The translations under genes were made by a program, and so were the position numbers. The notes beneath the pieces were generated by a model. That model was not told the DNA's origin and did not search any database. It saw only the letters and a list, made by a program, of their open reading frames with translations. From an uncultured Lachnospiraceae bacterium (GTDB lineage Bacteria > Bacillota > Clostridia > Lachnospirales > Lachnospiraceae): DNA of 64,000 nucleotides. Below are positions 1 to 8,252 of this stretch, in pieces (position 1 is the stretch's first letter; every line of letters begins with the position of its first letter). The stretch is from contig CANOMQ010000002.1 in the NCBI GenBank assembly GCA_947567595.1, positions 91,711 through 155,710 of the forward strand, written 5' to 3'.

Positions 1-63
1 AAGCAGCTTGTCAATCGTCGGAATGTCCCGCTCCTTTGCACGCCGTATCGCCAGTTCTCCCAT
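1..63 (-). CDS. GNAT family N-acetyltransferase, N-terminal fragment cut by the window edge
   Basis: Only the first 21 codons lie in the window, reading leftward off the edge. The peptide begins MGELAIRRAKERDIP, the usual opening of GNAT acetyltransferases, where a first beta strand 'IRRA...D' is followed by the helix that starts after 'DIP'. An AAGGAG sits about 10 bases upstream of the ATG. The family transfers an acetyl group from acetyl-CoA to an amine. The substrate cannot be guessed because the rest of the gene is missing. Confidence 0.55.
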   Translation of the reverse strand, partial: MGELAIRRAKERDIPTIDKLL

Positions 64-214
64 GCTCCATCATTCTCCTTATCGCCTGTTTTTGTTATAG
101 ACATTATACGCGCTCGCTCACATAATTTCAACAAAAACACGAAATGCTGTGAGCTTCTTGAATTTGGAGTGGCAAAATGATATGATAAAGACACAAACAG
201 GAAGGAAATAAGAC

Positions 215-866
215 ATGGCAACAATATACGACGGGGCATTCCGCACAAATCGCGCTTGATGAAGGCGAGGTTACGGAAGAAACATTGACTGTGACATTCC
301 CCAATACGGCGGTTTTGTATCTTCGGACTTATAAAAAGACACCGGACAAAATGAAGTATGTGATTGTCACACCGGGCGGAACGGTTCAGTATGATGTGCC
401 GATTATGAAAGTACAGGCGTATACACTGGACGATATTTTTGAAAAAGGTTTGCTTATATTAATTCCGTTTTACATTTTTTCACATGAGAAAAGTTTTCCG
501 GAGTATAATAGTAATGAGCAAAAGCTGGCGGAATTGAAGGCAGAGTATCAGAAAATTTTGGAGAAGCTTGACGAACTGGAGGAACAAGGCATAATCGGGG
601 CATTTGACAAGCGGACAATTATAGAGCTATCCAGTGATGTGATTAAAGAGATTGCACAAAAATATGAAAATGTACAGAAAGGCGTAGGTGATATTATGGG
701 CGGAGCATTGATTGAAACAAGCGCTAGAAGATTAAAAAACGAGGCAAATAAGAAAATGGCACTTAGACTATTAAAACTGGAAAAGCTAACAATTGAGGAA
801 ATTGCAAAATGTTCAGACCTCAGCATGGAAGAAGTAGAACAACTTGCAGAACTTCAAACGATGTAA
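215..866 (+). pseudogene. Decayed Rpn/PD-(D/E)XK transposase-like protein, internally deleted
   Basis: An ATG at 215 opens MATIYDGAFRTNRA and then hits TGA. A different frame continues as ...QIALDEGEVTEE and reads uninterrupted to 866. The short start matches the usual N-terminus of a family of Rpn/PD-(D/E)XK proteins common in Clostridia. The long part matches their C-terminal half: 'VLYLRTYKKTPDK', 'VPIMKVQAYTLDDIFEK', 'LLILIPFYIF', then a charged coiled region. Roughly 100 codons that would carry the nuclease core are missing between the two parts, and the frame is shifted there. A TTG at 285 could still start a 193-residue remnant. The family name is inferred from remembered motifs. Confidence 0.6.
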
Positions 867-902
867 AACAGCAAAGTAAAATTTAAATTCTATATTGTAA
901 CC

Positions 903-950
903 ATAAAGCAGGGAAATAACTGATAATTCAGCTATACTTCCCTGCTTTAT
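903..950. terminator. Bidirectional terminator-like hairpin
   Basis: A 13 bp perfect inverted repeat (ATAAAGCAGGGAA, 903-915, with its complement at 938-950) follows the decayed gene and precedes the 3' end of the convergent MATE gene. Both sides end in short A/T runs, so it can serve either strand. Confidence 0.6.
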
Positions 951-1056
951 ATCTGCATCGAGGAAATCTCTATAAAGAACAATCCTTTCCATCTGTCTCG
1001 TCAAGATTAAAATCCTCAAAATAAAAATACAACTTTCCCATACCCCCTACACCATC

Positions 1057-2436
1057 TCACGTTACCGTTGTAATCTCCCCTCGTGCCGTTGCCGCCGTTC
1101 TATAAACACCTTTTGCCCCCGCAAACCGCCGCGAAAGGAAAACCAGCGACAGCACCATCGCAATCGACCACCCGACAGGCCATGCACACCAAATCCCCGT
1201 CGCGCTCCCCGTCCAAGCGGACAACAAAAACGCCAAAACCACACGCAGCACCAAATCCGTAAACGTCGCCACCATAAACTGCCTCATTGCATTCGTCCCC
1301 CGCAGCACCCCGTCCGCCGCAAGCTTCGCGGAAACCACAAAGTAAAACGGCGACAAAATCCACAAAAACTGCCTGCCCGTCATAAGCGCCTGCGCCGAGC
1401 CTTCATTCAGAAACAACAACAGCAAATACTTCCCAAAGAAAACATAAACCAAACAAAACGGAACGCACAGACACCAGACCAGCCGTAACCCCGCGCGAAA
1501 TCCCTCCCGGATACGTCCGTACTGATTCGCCCCCAAATTCTGTGCCGAAAAATTCGAAATCCCGTTCCCAATCGTCGTAAACGATGTAATCACAAGATTA
1601 TTCAGCTTCACCGCCGCCGAATACCCCGCGGCGACACTCACGCCAAAGCCATTGATACACCCCTGAATCATCATATTCCCGACCGAAATAAACGACTGCT
1701 GCAAAATGCTCGGCACCGCGATAACCGCAATTTTCCCAAGCAGCTCCCCCGAAAAGACCGCAACCTTCCCGCTCGTCTTAATCTTCGACAGCCGCACCAA
1801 AACCAGCACCACCGACAACACACAGCTTACGCCCTGACACAAAAACGTCGCCCACGCAACACCCGCAACGCCCATTGTGAAACTTTTCACAAACAAAACA
1901 TCTACCAAAATATTCGCACTTGACGACACCGCCAAGAACAAAAACGGCGTTTTCGAATCCCCAAGCGCGGAAAAAATCCCCGTCGCAATATTATAAAAAA
2001 ACAAAAACGGAAGCCCCCATATGTAAATGCGCAGATACAGCGCCGACTCTGCCATAATCTCCGGCTGCGTTTTCATCAGCGCCAGCAGCGTATCGCAGGA
2101 AAGCAGCCCCGCCGCCATCAAAACCGCGCACAAAACCCCGCTTGCAATGAGCGTCGTATAAACCGCCGTCTTAATCGCCTTATAATCCTTCGCCCCGAAA
2201 AGCTGCGACACAATGACCGAACAACCGATATTGCACCCAAACGCAAACGCAATAAAAATCAACGTAATGTTATAGCTGTTCCCCACCGCCGCAAGCGCGT
2301 TTTCCCCGATGAATTTCCCCGCCACAAACGAGTCCGCGATGTTATAAAGCTGCTGAAACACAATGCTCCCAAACATCGGAAGGCAGAACGCCCACAAAAT
2401 CTTTTGCGGATTACCCTGCGTCAAATCCTTGTTCAT
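1057..2436 (-). CDS. MATE family multidrug/Na+ antiporter
   Basis: A 459-residue integral membrane protein with about 12 hydrophobic segments. It opens with MNKDLTQGNPQKILWAFCLP and has the MATE hallmark of two six-helix halves: 'PMFGSIVFQQLYNIADS' near residue 20 and the repeat 'VPSILQQSFISVGNMMIQG' near 240. The length is typical of the family. MATE proteins export cationic drugs or metabolites in exchange for Na+ or H+. The start has AGGAGG seven bases upstream. The gene diverges from a LysR-type regulator 109 bp away, an arrangement in which the regulator often controls the transporter. That control is inferred and the substrate is unknown. Confidence 0.9.
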   Translation of the reverse strand: MNKDLTQGNPQKILWAFCLPMFGSIVFQQLYNIADSFVAGKFIGENALAAVGNSYNITLIFIAFAFGCNIGCSVIVSQLFGAKDYKAIKTAVYTTLIASGVLCAVLMAAGLLSCDTLLALMKTQPEIMAESALYLRIYIWGLPFLFFYNIATGIFSALGDSKTPFLFLAVSSSANILVDVLFVKSFTMGVAGVAWATFLCQGVSCVLSVVLVLVRLSKIKTSGKVAVFSGELLGKIAVIAVPSILQQSFISVGNMMIQGCINGFGVSVAAGYSAAVKLNNLVITSFTTIGNGISNFSAQNLGANQYGRIREGFRAGLRLVWCLCVPFCLVYVFFGKYLLLLFLNEGSAQALMTGRQFLWILSPFYFVVSAKLAADGVLRGTNAMRQFMVATFTDLVLRVVLAFLLSAWTGSATGIWCAWPVGWSIAMVLSLVFLSRRFAGAKGVYRTAATARGEITTVT

Positions 2437-2545
2437 ACCAAAACCTCCTACCGTACCCTCTTTACATTTCCAACAACCTGTATTATACTACCCAGTAACC
2501 AATAAGAAAAATAAATATATCATATAGGAGCAATATAAAAATCAT

Positions 2546-3481
2546 ATGGATATAAACTTCGAATACTACAAAATCTTCTACTACGCCGCAAAATACAAAA
2601 ACATCACAAAAGCCGCCGCCGCGCTAGGCAGCAGTCAGCCCAACGTGACGCGCATTATCAGGCTCTTGGAAGCCCAGCTAGGCTGCCGCCTCTTTATCCG
2701 CGAGCCGCGCGGGCTAAGCCTCACCGAAGCAGGCGAAAAGCTCTACTCCCACGTTGAAATTGCCTACAAGCATTTCATGAACGCACAGGAGGAGCTCGGC
2801 GGGAAATCCGACGAGGAACGCGGTACCATTGAGCTTGGCGCCACTGAGACAGCCCTGCACCTGCTCCTGCTTGACGCCATGCGCCGTTTCAAAACCGCCC
2901 ACCCCAAAATCCGCATAAAAGTCCACAACCACAACACCCCCGAGCTACTGCAGGCACTCAACGCCGGAAAAATTGATTTTGCGGTTATCACAACCCCCTT
3001 TAAAGCCGCCAAAACCCACCACTGCGAAATCCTCCACACGTTTCATGAAATCCTCGTCGGCGGACTGCAATATCAAGCATTACAGGAAAAAAATCTAAGC
3101 CTGCCCGCGCTCAAAAGCTACCCCCTGATTGGGCTTGGAAGAGGAACCGCGACCTACGATTTGTACAAAGACCTTTTCATCGCGCACGACACCGACATGG
3201 AGCTTGACATGGAAGTCGCAAGCTCCGACCTCATGCTCCCGCTTATTCAAAGCAGCCTCGGACTCGGCTTTGTCCCCGAAGCCTTGGCACAGCCCCTTCT
3301 AAAAAAGAAGCGCCTAGTCCAAATCCCGCTAGACGCCGCAATCCCCACGCGCTCCATTCAAATCGTCTCCGACAAAGACCGCAGAAAAAACGCGGCGACG
3401 GATATATTTTATCAATCCCTGATGTCCGATATACTTTGTAAGAAGGCGGGTACGCAAAACGGACACTTTATGGAAAAATGA
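2546..3481 (+). CDS. LysR family transcriptional regulator
   Basis: 311 residues. The N-terminal winged helix-turn-helix is plain: 'YKIFYYAAKYKNITKAAAALGSSQPNVTRIIRLLEAQLGCRLF' (broken here only for description) spans about residues 7-50. It is followed by the LysR linker 'PRGLSLTEAGEKLY' and a two-lobe effector domain from about residue 90 to 300. It diverges from the MATE gene; the 109 bp between them carries a TATAAT-like box readable on both strands. It also sits only 13 bp before the response-regulator gene, so it may be co-transcribed with the two-component system. The inducer is unknown. Confidence 0.9.
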   Translation: MDINFEYYKIFYYAAKYKNITKAAAALGSSQPNVTRIIRLLEAQLGCRLFIREPRGLSLTEAGEKLYSHVEIAYKHFMNAQEELGGKSDEERGTIELGATETALHLLLLDAMRRFKTAHPKIRIKVHNHNTPELLQALNAGKIDFAVITTPFKAAKTHHCEILHTFHEILVGGLQYQALQEKNLSLPALKSYPLIGLGRGTATYDLYKDLFIAHDTDMELDMEVASSDLMLPLIQSSLGLGFVPEALAQPLLKKKRLVQIPLDAAIPTRSIQIVSDKDRRKNAATDIFYQSLMSDILCKKAGTQNGHFMEK

Positions 3482-3494
3482 GGAGTTTACTGAT

Positions 3495-4184
3495 ATGTCT
3501 GAAAAAATATTAATCGTAGACGATGAACAGGAAATCGCAGATTTGCTTGAGGTCTATCTGCAAAATGAAAACTACACGGTATACAAATACTACTGCGCAA
3601 AGGAAGCATTAGCCTGTATCAAAAGCCGGGAAATCGACCTAGCCATTCTTGACATTATGCTGCCGGAAACCGACGGCTTTTCCATCTGCCGCAAAATCCG
3701 CGAAAAGCACACCTACCCAATTATCATGCTCACTGCAAAAGACGAGGAGACCGATAAAATCACAGGCTTAACCTTGGGCGCGGACGATTATGTGACAAAG
3801 CCCTTCCGCCCCCTCGAGCTGATTGCCCGCGTGAAGGCGCAGTTAAGAAGATACCACAAATACACCCCGGCACAGGAGCTGCCACCCACACTTCTTACCT
3901 ATAAGAAATTATCCCTCAATACACAGACCTACGAATGTATGCTGGACGGCGCAGAAATCCCCCTGACGCCTACCGAATTTTCCATCTTGCGCATTCTGCT
4001 TGAAAAACAAGGCGTAGTGGTCAGTCTCGAGGACTTGTTCCACTCCGTATGGAAAGAGGAGTATTACAGCAAAAACAGCAGCACCATCACGGTGCATATC
4101 CGGCATTTGCGGGAAAAACTAAATGACACGACCGATAAGCCAAAATACATCAAAACCATATGGGGCGTCGGTTATAAAATCTAA
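3495..4184 (+). CDS. OmpR/PhoB-type response regulator, VanR-like
   Basis: 229 residues. The receiver domain (1-118) has the acidic pair at Asp9-Asp10, the phospho-acceptor Asp53 in 'LAILDIMLP', and the conserved Lys in 'YVTKPF'. The C-terminal winged helix (about 130-229) ends with 'YIKTIWGVGYKI', the standard OmpR-family close. The sequence style ('KILIVDDEQEIADLLEVYL') is that of VanR-like regulators. It is followed 15 bp later by its sensor kinase, with an ABC exporter downstream. No vanH/A/X ligase genes are present, so glycopeptide resistance should not be assumed. Cell-envelope stress sensing is the usual role of this group. Confidence 0.9.
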   Translation: MSEKILIVDDEQEIADLLEVYLQNENYTVYKYYCAKEALACIKSREIDLAILDIMLPETDGFSICRKIREKHTYPIIMLTAKDEETDKITGLTLGADDYVTKPFRPLELIARVKAQLRRYHKYTPAQELPPTLLTYKKLSLNTQTYECMLDGAEIPLTPTEFSILRILLEKQGVVVSLEDLFHSVWKEEYYSKNSSTITVHIRHLREKLNDTTDKPKYIKTIWGVGYKI

Positions 4185-4199
4185 CGGAGGTGCTTTCCC

Positions 4200-5264
4200 T
4201 TGAACGAACAAAATTTTCCGGTTAAAAAGAAACTCGAGCTTCGGCTCCTGATGATCCTGTTTTGTTATATCATTGCCGGGTACGTTGCCCTGTCATTCCT
4301 TCAATTCGCATTCAGCGACATCAAAAGCCCTGTAACACAATGGCTCTGCCTGCGCCTAGATGTCATCTATTTCTTTTATCTATGCATTGGTCTGACCTGT
4401 ATTTTCCTCCATTACTGGAAAAAACCGTGGAACTATCTGAACGAAGTGATTACCGCCACACAGACCATATATGAACAAAACAGCCGTACCATTGAGCTGT
4501 CAGAGCCGCTTCGAAATGTTGCACAGCAAATGAATGCGCTGAAAATGTCCCTGCTGCTCAGTCAAAAAGCAGTGAAAGAAGCCGAGGACAGGAAAAATGA
4601 GCTGGTCATGTATCTTGCCCACGACATTCGCACTCCCCTGACCGCAGTGATTGGCTATTTAAGCCTGCTCGACGAGGCTCCCGATATGCCCCAAGACCAA
4701 AAGGCAAAGTATGTGGGAATTGCACTTGACAAGGCGGAACGCTTGGAAACGCTGATTAATGAGTTGTTTGAGATAACAAGATACCACACCGCCGCCGTGC
4801 CGCTGAAAAAAACATCGATTGATTTATACGCACTTTTGGCGCAAGTCACGCAAGAGCTTTACCCCACCCTTTCCGCAAGGGGAAACAGCGCCATTCTTTC
4901 CATGGAAGAAAGCATAAACATCTTCGGTGACGCCGAAAAGCTGGCGCGCGTCTTCAATAATCTGTTAAAAAATGCCGCTGCATACAGTTATCCCGATACC
5001 GAAATCAAAATATCCGCCCAAAAACAGGGCAAAAATGCCGTAATTGTTTTCCAAAATCACGGACAGACCATTGATGCGGCACAGCTCGAAACAATTTTTG
5101 AAAAATTCACCCGCTTGGACGAGGCACGGCTGTCTGATACGGGCGGTATCGGTCTTGGTCTTCCCATTGCCAAGGAAATTGTCACGCTGCACGGCGGCAA
5201 AATCACGGCGCAAAGCAGCAGCGAACAGGTCGCCTTTACGATTACCCTTCCCCTCTTTTCTTAG
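4200..5264 (+). CDS. Membrane sensor histidine kinase, VanS-like
   Basis: 354 residues starting at TTG, with GGAGG about eight bases upstream. There are two transmembrane segments at about 15-35 and 52-72 with a very short outside loop, so it probably senses within the membrane or through a partner. The H-box is 'AHDIRTPLTAVIGYL' with His141. Next come an N-box 'NNLLKNAA' and a G-box 'GGIGLGLPIAKEIV'. It is paired with the preceding regulator. A hairpin with a T-run at 5330-5372 separates it from the ABC genes, so those may have partly independent transcription. Confidence 0.9.
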   Translation: MNEQNFPVKKKLELRLLMILFCYIIAGYVALSFLQFAFSDIKSPVTQWLCLRLDVIYFFYLCIGLTCIFLHYWKKPWNYLNEVITATQTIYEQNSRTIELSEPLRNVAQQMNALKMSLLLSQKAVKEAEDRKNELVMYLAHDIRTPLTAVIGYLSLLDEAPDMPQDQKAKYVGIALDKAERLETLINELFEITRYHTAAVPLKKTSIDLYALLAQVTQELYPTLSARGNSAILSMEESINIFGDAEKLARVFNNLLKNAAAYSYPDTEIKISAQKQGKNAVIVFQNHGQTIDAAQLETIFEKFTRLDEARLSDTGGIGLGLPIAKEIVTLHGGKITAQSSSEQVAFTITLPLFS

Positions 5265-5329
5265 GAAAATATCAATGTCACATTAGGAATTTCTTAAGAT
5301 TATTCCCACAAAAGCTTTGAGATTGCAAC

Positions 5330-5372
5330 GCCCTTGTCTGGTACAATGAATACCAAGCAAGGGCATTTTTTT
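5330..5372 (+). terminator. Intrinsic terminator or attenuator between kinase and ABC genes
   Basis: GCCCTTG (5330-5336) pairs with CAAGGGC (5358-5364), with an inner TGGTA/TACCA extension, and is followed by seven T residues. It lies 37 bp before the ABC ATPase start codon, in the same direction, so it may end the regulator transcript or limit read-through into the exporter. Confidence 0.7.
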
Positions 5373-5408
5373 GAAAAGTCCTGAAAAAAGAGAAAAAGGA
5401 GTTACAAA

Positions 5409-6296
5409 ATGGAACTGAAAATCGAGCACCTGACAAAACAATTCAAAGACAAAAAAGCAGTCGATGATGTCTGCCTTACCCTGACCACAGGAGTATGGGG
5501 ACTGCTTGGCGCAAACGGCGCGGGGAAAACGACACTTATGCGCATGATTGCAGACATTATGGCACCCACCAGCGGGACAATCTGCTACAACGGTACTGAC
5601 ATTCATAAAATGGGAAAATCCTATCGTAGCATATTTGGCTTTCTGCCGCAGGAGTTCGGCTATCCCCGCGACCTTACGGTAAACAATTATTTGGAATACG
5701 TCGCCGCACTCAAGGATATTCCGGCACGGGAGACCGCCAAGAAAATCAATTCCCTTTTGGACATTCTCACGTTATCCGACGTAAAAGGCAAAAAAATAGC
5801 GAAGCTGTCCGGCGGAATGAAACGGCGCGTCGGCATTGCACAGGCGATGTTGAACAATCCAAAAATCCTTGTAATGGACGAACCCACCGCTGGGCTTGAT
5901 CCTGCGGAGCGCGTGCGTTTCCGCAATTTTATCTCGGAGTTTTCGCACGACAGGATTGTCCTGATTTCCACGCATATTGTTTCTGACATCGAATACATTG
6001 CGACAAGGAACGCCATTATGAAAGCCGGAAAAATCATTGACATCGGCAGAACAGACGACCTTGTAAAGGAAATTAACACAAAGGTATGGACGTGCACGAT
6101 ACCCATTCAGGATTTAGACCGCTATGAAATGCAGCTTCGCATTATCAATCAGCGCAGCGAAGGAAATGGTCAGGTATCAATCCGCTACTTGTCGGAAACA
6201 CCTGAAATTCCCACGGCAGAAGCTGCGCAGCCTCGGCTTGAGGATTTATATTTATGGCATTTTCCACAGGAGCATTTGGAAGGGGAGGTAAAATAA
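5409..6296 (+). CDS. ABC-2 type transporter ATP-binding protein
   Basis: 295 residues. It has Walker A 'GANGAGKTT' near residue 37, Q-loop region 'FLPQEFGYP' near 78, signature 'LSGGMKRR' near 135, and Walker B 'ILVMDEPTAGLDP' near 155, with the switch His in 'STHIVSDIE'. A C-terminal tail of about 80 residues is typical of ABC-2 exporters of the bacitracin/lantibiotic or drug type. The permease starts one base after the stop codon. The position behind a VanRS-like pair suggests induction by an envelope-acting compound, which is inference. Confidence 0.92.
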   Translation: MELKIEHLTKQFKDKKAVDDVCLTLTTGVWGLLGANGAGKTTLMRMIADIMAPTSGTICYNGTDIHKMGKSYRSIFGFLPQEFGYPRDLTVNNYLEYVAALKDIPARETAKKINSLLDILTLSDVKGKKIAKLSGGMKRRVGIAQAMLNNPKILVMDEPTAGLDPAERVRFRNFISEFSHDRIVLISTHIVSDIEYIATRNAIMKAGKIIDIGRTDDLVKEINTKVWTCTIPIQDLDRYEMQLRIINQRSEGNGQVSIRYLSETPEIPTAEAAQPRLEDLYLWHFPQEHLEGEVK

Positions 6297-6297
6297 T

Positions 6298-7533
6298 ATG
6301 CGCTTATTCCGATTAGAAGTAAAACGAATGCTGACATCGCGCCGTACCTTGGTACTGCTTGCCGTTGCAATTTTTATGTCTGTTGTTATGGCATACGTGC
6401 CAATCCGGTTTGAGTCCATTAACCGTTTAGGGGAAGACGGGAACATAATTGAATTGGACGGCTTACCCGCAATCCGGTTTAAAAAAGACTACTATGCACA
6501 GGCAGCAGACAGCATTACGCCCGAAAAGCTGGCGCAAGCCTTGCAGACATATCAGTTCTATGTGCAAGAATATGGTACAATAAATGATGTGCCACTGGAC
6601 ATTTACATTGAACAGCTTATGGCAATCCGTCCTATGCTCAAAGGCTTAAGCGAAGCCTTCGCCGACTCCCAAACCGGCATTCCAGTAGATTTAATGGACA
6701 TTTCCCCGCAAGAAGTGGAACAGCATTTTTATGATAAATGTATCTCCCATTTGGAGAATGTCATGGATTTTGAGCAAAAAGACAATCCGTCTGCCAAACA
6801 GTTTGCCACAGATACTTATGAGGAGTTAGAACGTCCGTTCTATTTATATTATGGTATCAGCAGAGACGCTTTTGATTATATCACCTTGTACATTTTCGTT
6901 TTATCCATTTTATATATTGCGATTGCAGCCCCGACTTTTGCAAGCGACTACCAAACTGGCAGCGACAGCATTCTGCGTTGTACCAAATATGGACGTATGA
7001 AATTTGCAATCACGCGGATTTTGGCGGCAGGTTCTATCTTTATCGTGGTATACGTTTTGGGAATATCTATACATTTGACTGTCCTGAACCTTGCATTTGG
7101 CACGGATTCCCTGAAAACCTCGTTTCAAATGTTGTTTTCCGTCATCAATCTGCCAAACATGACGCTCGGGCAGCTCCAAGTGACTGTGGTGCTGGCAGGA
7201 CTTCTTTCCATTTTGACATGTACAAGCTGCACCTTTTTGATTTCCGCCAAATGCAAAGACTCCCTGACCGCGCTCCTAATTTCCATCGTAATCCTGTTTT
7301 TGCCCTTTTTCCTATATGGCGCCATAGGGATTTCATGGATTTGGGCGGTTCTGCCATCTGCGGGCATTGGCATGAAAAATAATTTCCTCTACCAGCTCTG
7401 CGATTTTAATTTTCTTTCGATTGGAACAATCAGTTTTTGGACACCCTATGTCATTCTCATAGTGGCAGCAATGGAAATTCCCGTTTTCCTGTATCTCGCA
7501 GTCCGGTTCTATTGTAAACACCAAGCGGCATAG
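6298..7533 (+). CDS. ABC-2 type transporter permease
   Basis: 411 residues. One transmembrane segment at about 17-37 is followed by an extracytoplasmic domain of some 170 residues, then a block of five hydrophobic helices from about residue 195 to the end. This is the usual ABC-2 permease layout with an enlarged loop between helices 1 and 2. It is translationally linked to the ATPase (gap of one base). The substrate is unknown. No peptide precursor or immunity gene is nearby, so it may be a self-protection exporter. Confidence 0.85.
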   Translation: MRLFRLEVKRMLTSRRTLVLLAVAIFMSVVMAYVPIRFESINRLGEDGNIIELDGLPAIRFKKDYYAQAADSITPEKLAQALQTYQFYVQEYGTINDVPLDIYIEQLMAIRPMLKGLSEAFADSQTGIPVDLMDISPQEVEQHFYDKCISHLENVMDFEQKDNPSAKQFATDTYEELERPFYLYYGISRDAFDYITLYIFVLSILYIAIAAPTFASDYQTGSDSILRCTKYGRMKFAITRILAAGSIFIVVYVLGISIHLTVLNLAFGTDSLKTSFQMLFSVINLPNMTLGQLQVTVVLAGLLSILTCTSCTFLISAKCKDSLTALLISIVILFLPFFLYGAIGISWIWAVLPSAGIGMKNNFLYQLCDFNFLSIGTISFWTPYVILIVAAMEIPVFLYLAVRFYCKHQAA

Positions 7534-7559
7534 CACCCAGCGGATAACTCAAATCGTAT

Positions 7560-8252
7560 TTATAAAAAGTTTCCGTTTCTTAAAACAGGCTCACCATTTT
7601 GATTAAAGCTCTTTTTATCTGTTCCGGTAAAAACTTCAATCAGCTTTTGCTGCACAAGCGTCTCACCCTGAAACACCGTCATCCAAACAGAAAAAAAGCC
7701 AGCAAGCTTCGCCTTCTTTAGCATTTGGTTTAACCAGTCCTCATTATCATCATTTTGGTGCCTTTTCCATACTTCCAAATCGTCCTGTGCCATATTAAAA
7801 ACTTCCATGCGCTTCATATAGCGGCAATCGTCATATGGCACTTTTGGAATAGTTCCAAGCTTTAATGCACGAAAAACATTCTTTGCCTTGTCAAGCGAGC
7901 CGTCCTGCAAAGATTGCAAAAACTCCTCATTTACACTTGGCATTCCGTTATCATACCGGAATGCCAAAAATGTATTATGTTCATCAGGCCACAGCCACTT
8001 ATCATGGTCTCCTGCCTTAATCACTGTTCCTTTTCTCGTATTACAATACTTGCAGCTTAACAAAAGGTTTTTCCACTCAAGCCACTCTCCCCCTTTGCTC
8101 TTGCTCTCCTTATGCTCCACCTCCGGAATATGTACAATCGGGAACTCGCAGTATGAACAGTAATCACCTAATCGTTCCCGCAAGTAAGGCTTTGCTTCAT
8201 TATAATCTGAAATTTTATCATAAGGTTGTATCCCTTTATCTACCGGGCGCAT
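7560..8252 (-). CDS. ptuB: PtuB-like HNH endonuclease of a Septu defence system
   Basis: 230 residues if started at the ATG at 8252 (MRPVDKGIQP), which has GGAG seven bases upstream; a longer reading frame begins at 8297 without a good site. The HNH fold is clear: Cys32-x2-Cys35, 'PEVEHKES' with His47, 'WKNLLLSCKYCNTRKG' with Asn62, Cys67 and Cys70. This is the arrangement of the TIGR02646-type HNH proteins that accompany PtuA ATPases. The start lies inside the end of the ATPase gene (17 bp overlap), so the two are translationally coupled. In Septu, PtuB is the nuclease effector unleashed on phage infection. No reverse transcriptase is adjacent, so this is not a retron form. Confidence 0.82.
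   Translation of the reverse strand: MRPVDKGIQPYDKISDYNEAKPYLRERLGDYCSYCEFPIVHIPEVEHKESKSKGGEWLEWKNLLLSCKYCNTRKGTVIKAGDHDKWLWPDEHNTFLAFRYDNGMPSVNEEFLQSLQDGSLDKAKNVFRALKLGTIPKVPYDDCRYMKRMEVFNMAQDDLEVWKRHQNDDNEDWLNQMLKKAKLAGFFSVWMTVFQGETLVQQKLIEVFTGTDKKSFNQNGEPVLRNGNFL

Noticed and set aside
3495-5264. Vancomycin-resistance operon
   Set aside because: The regulator and kinase look like VanR/VanS and a VanZ-like gene occurs at 18254, but no vanH, ligase or vanX gene is present and the genes are far apart.
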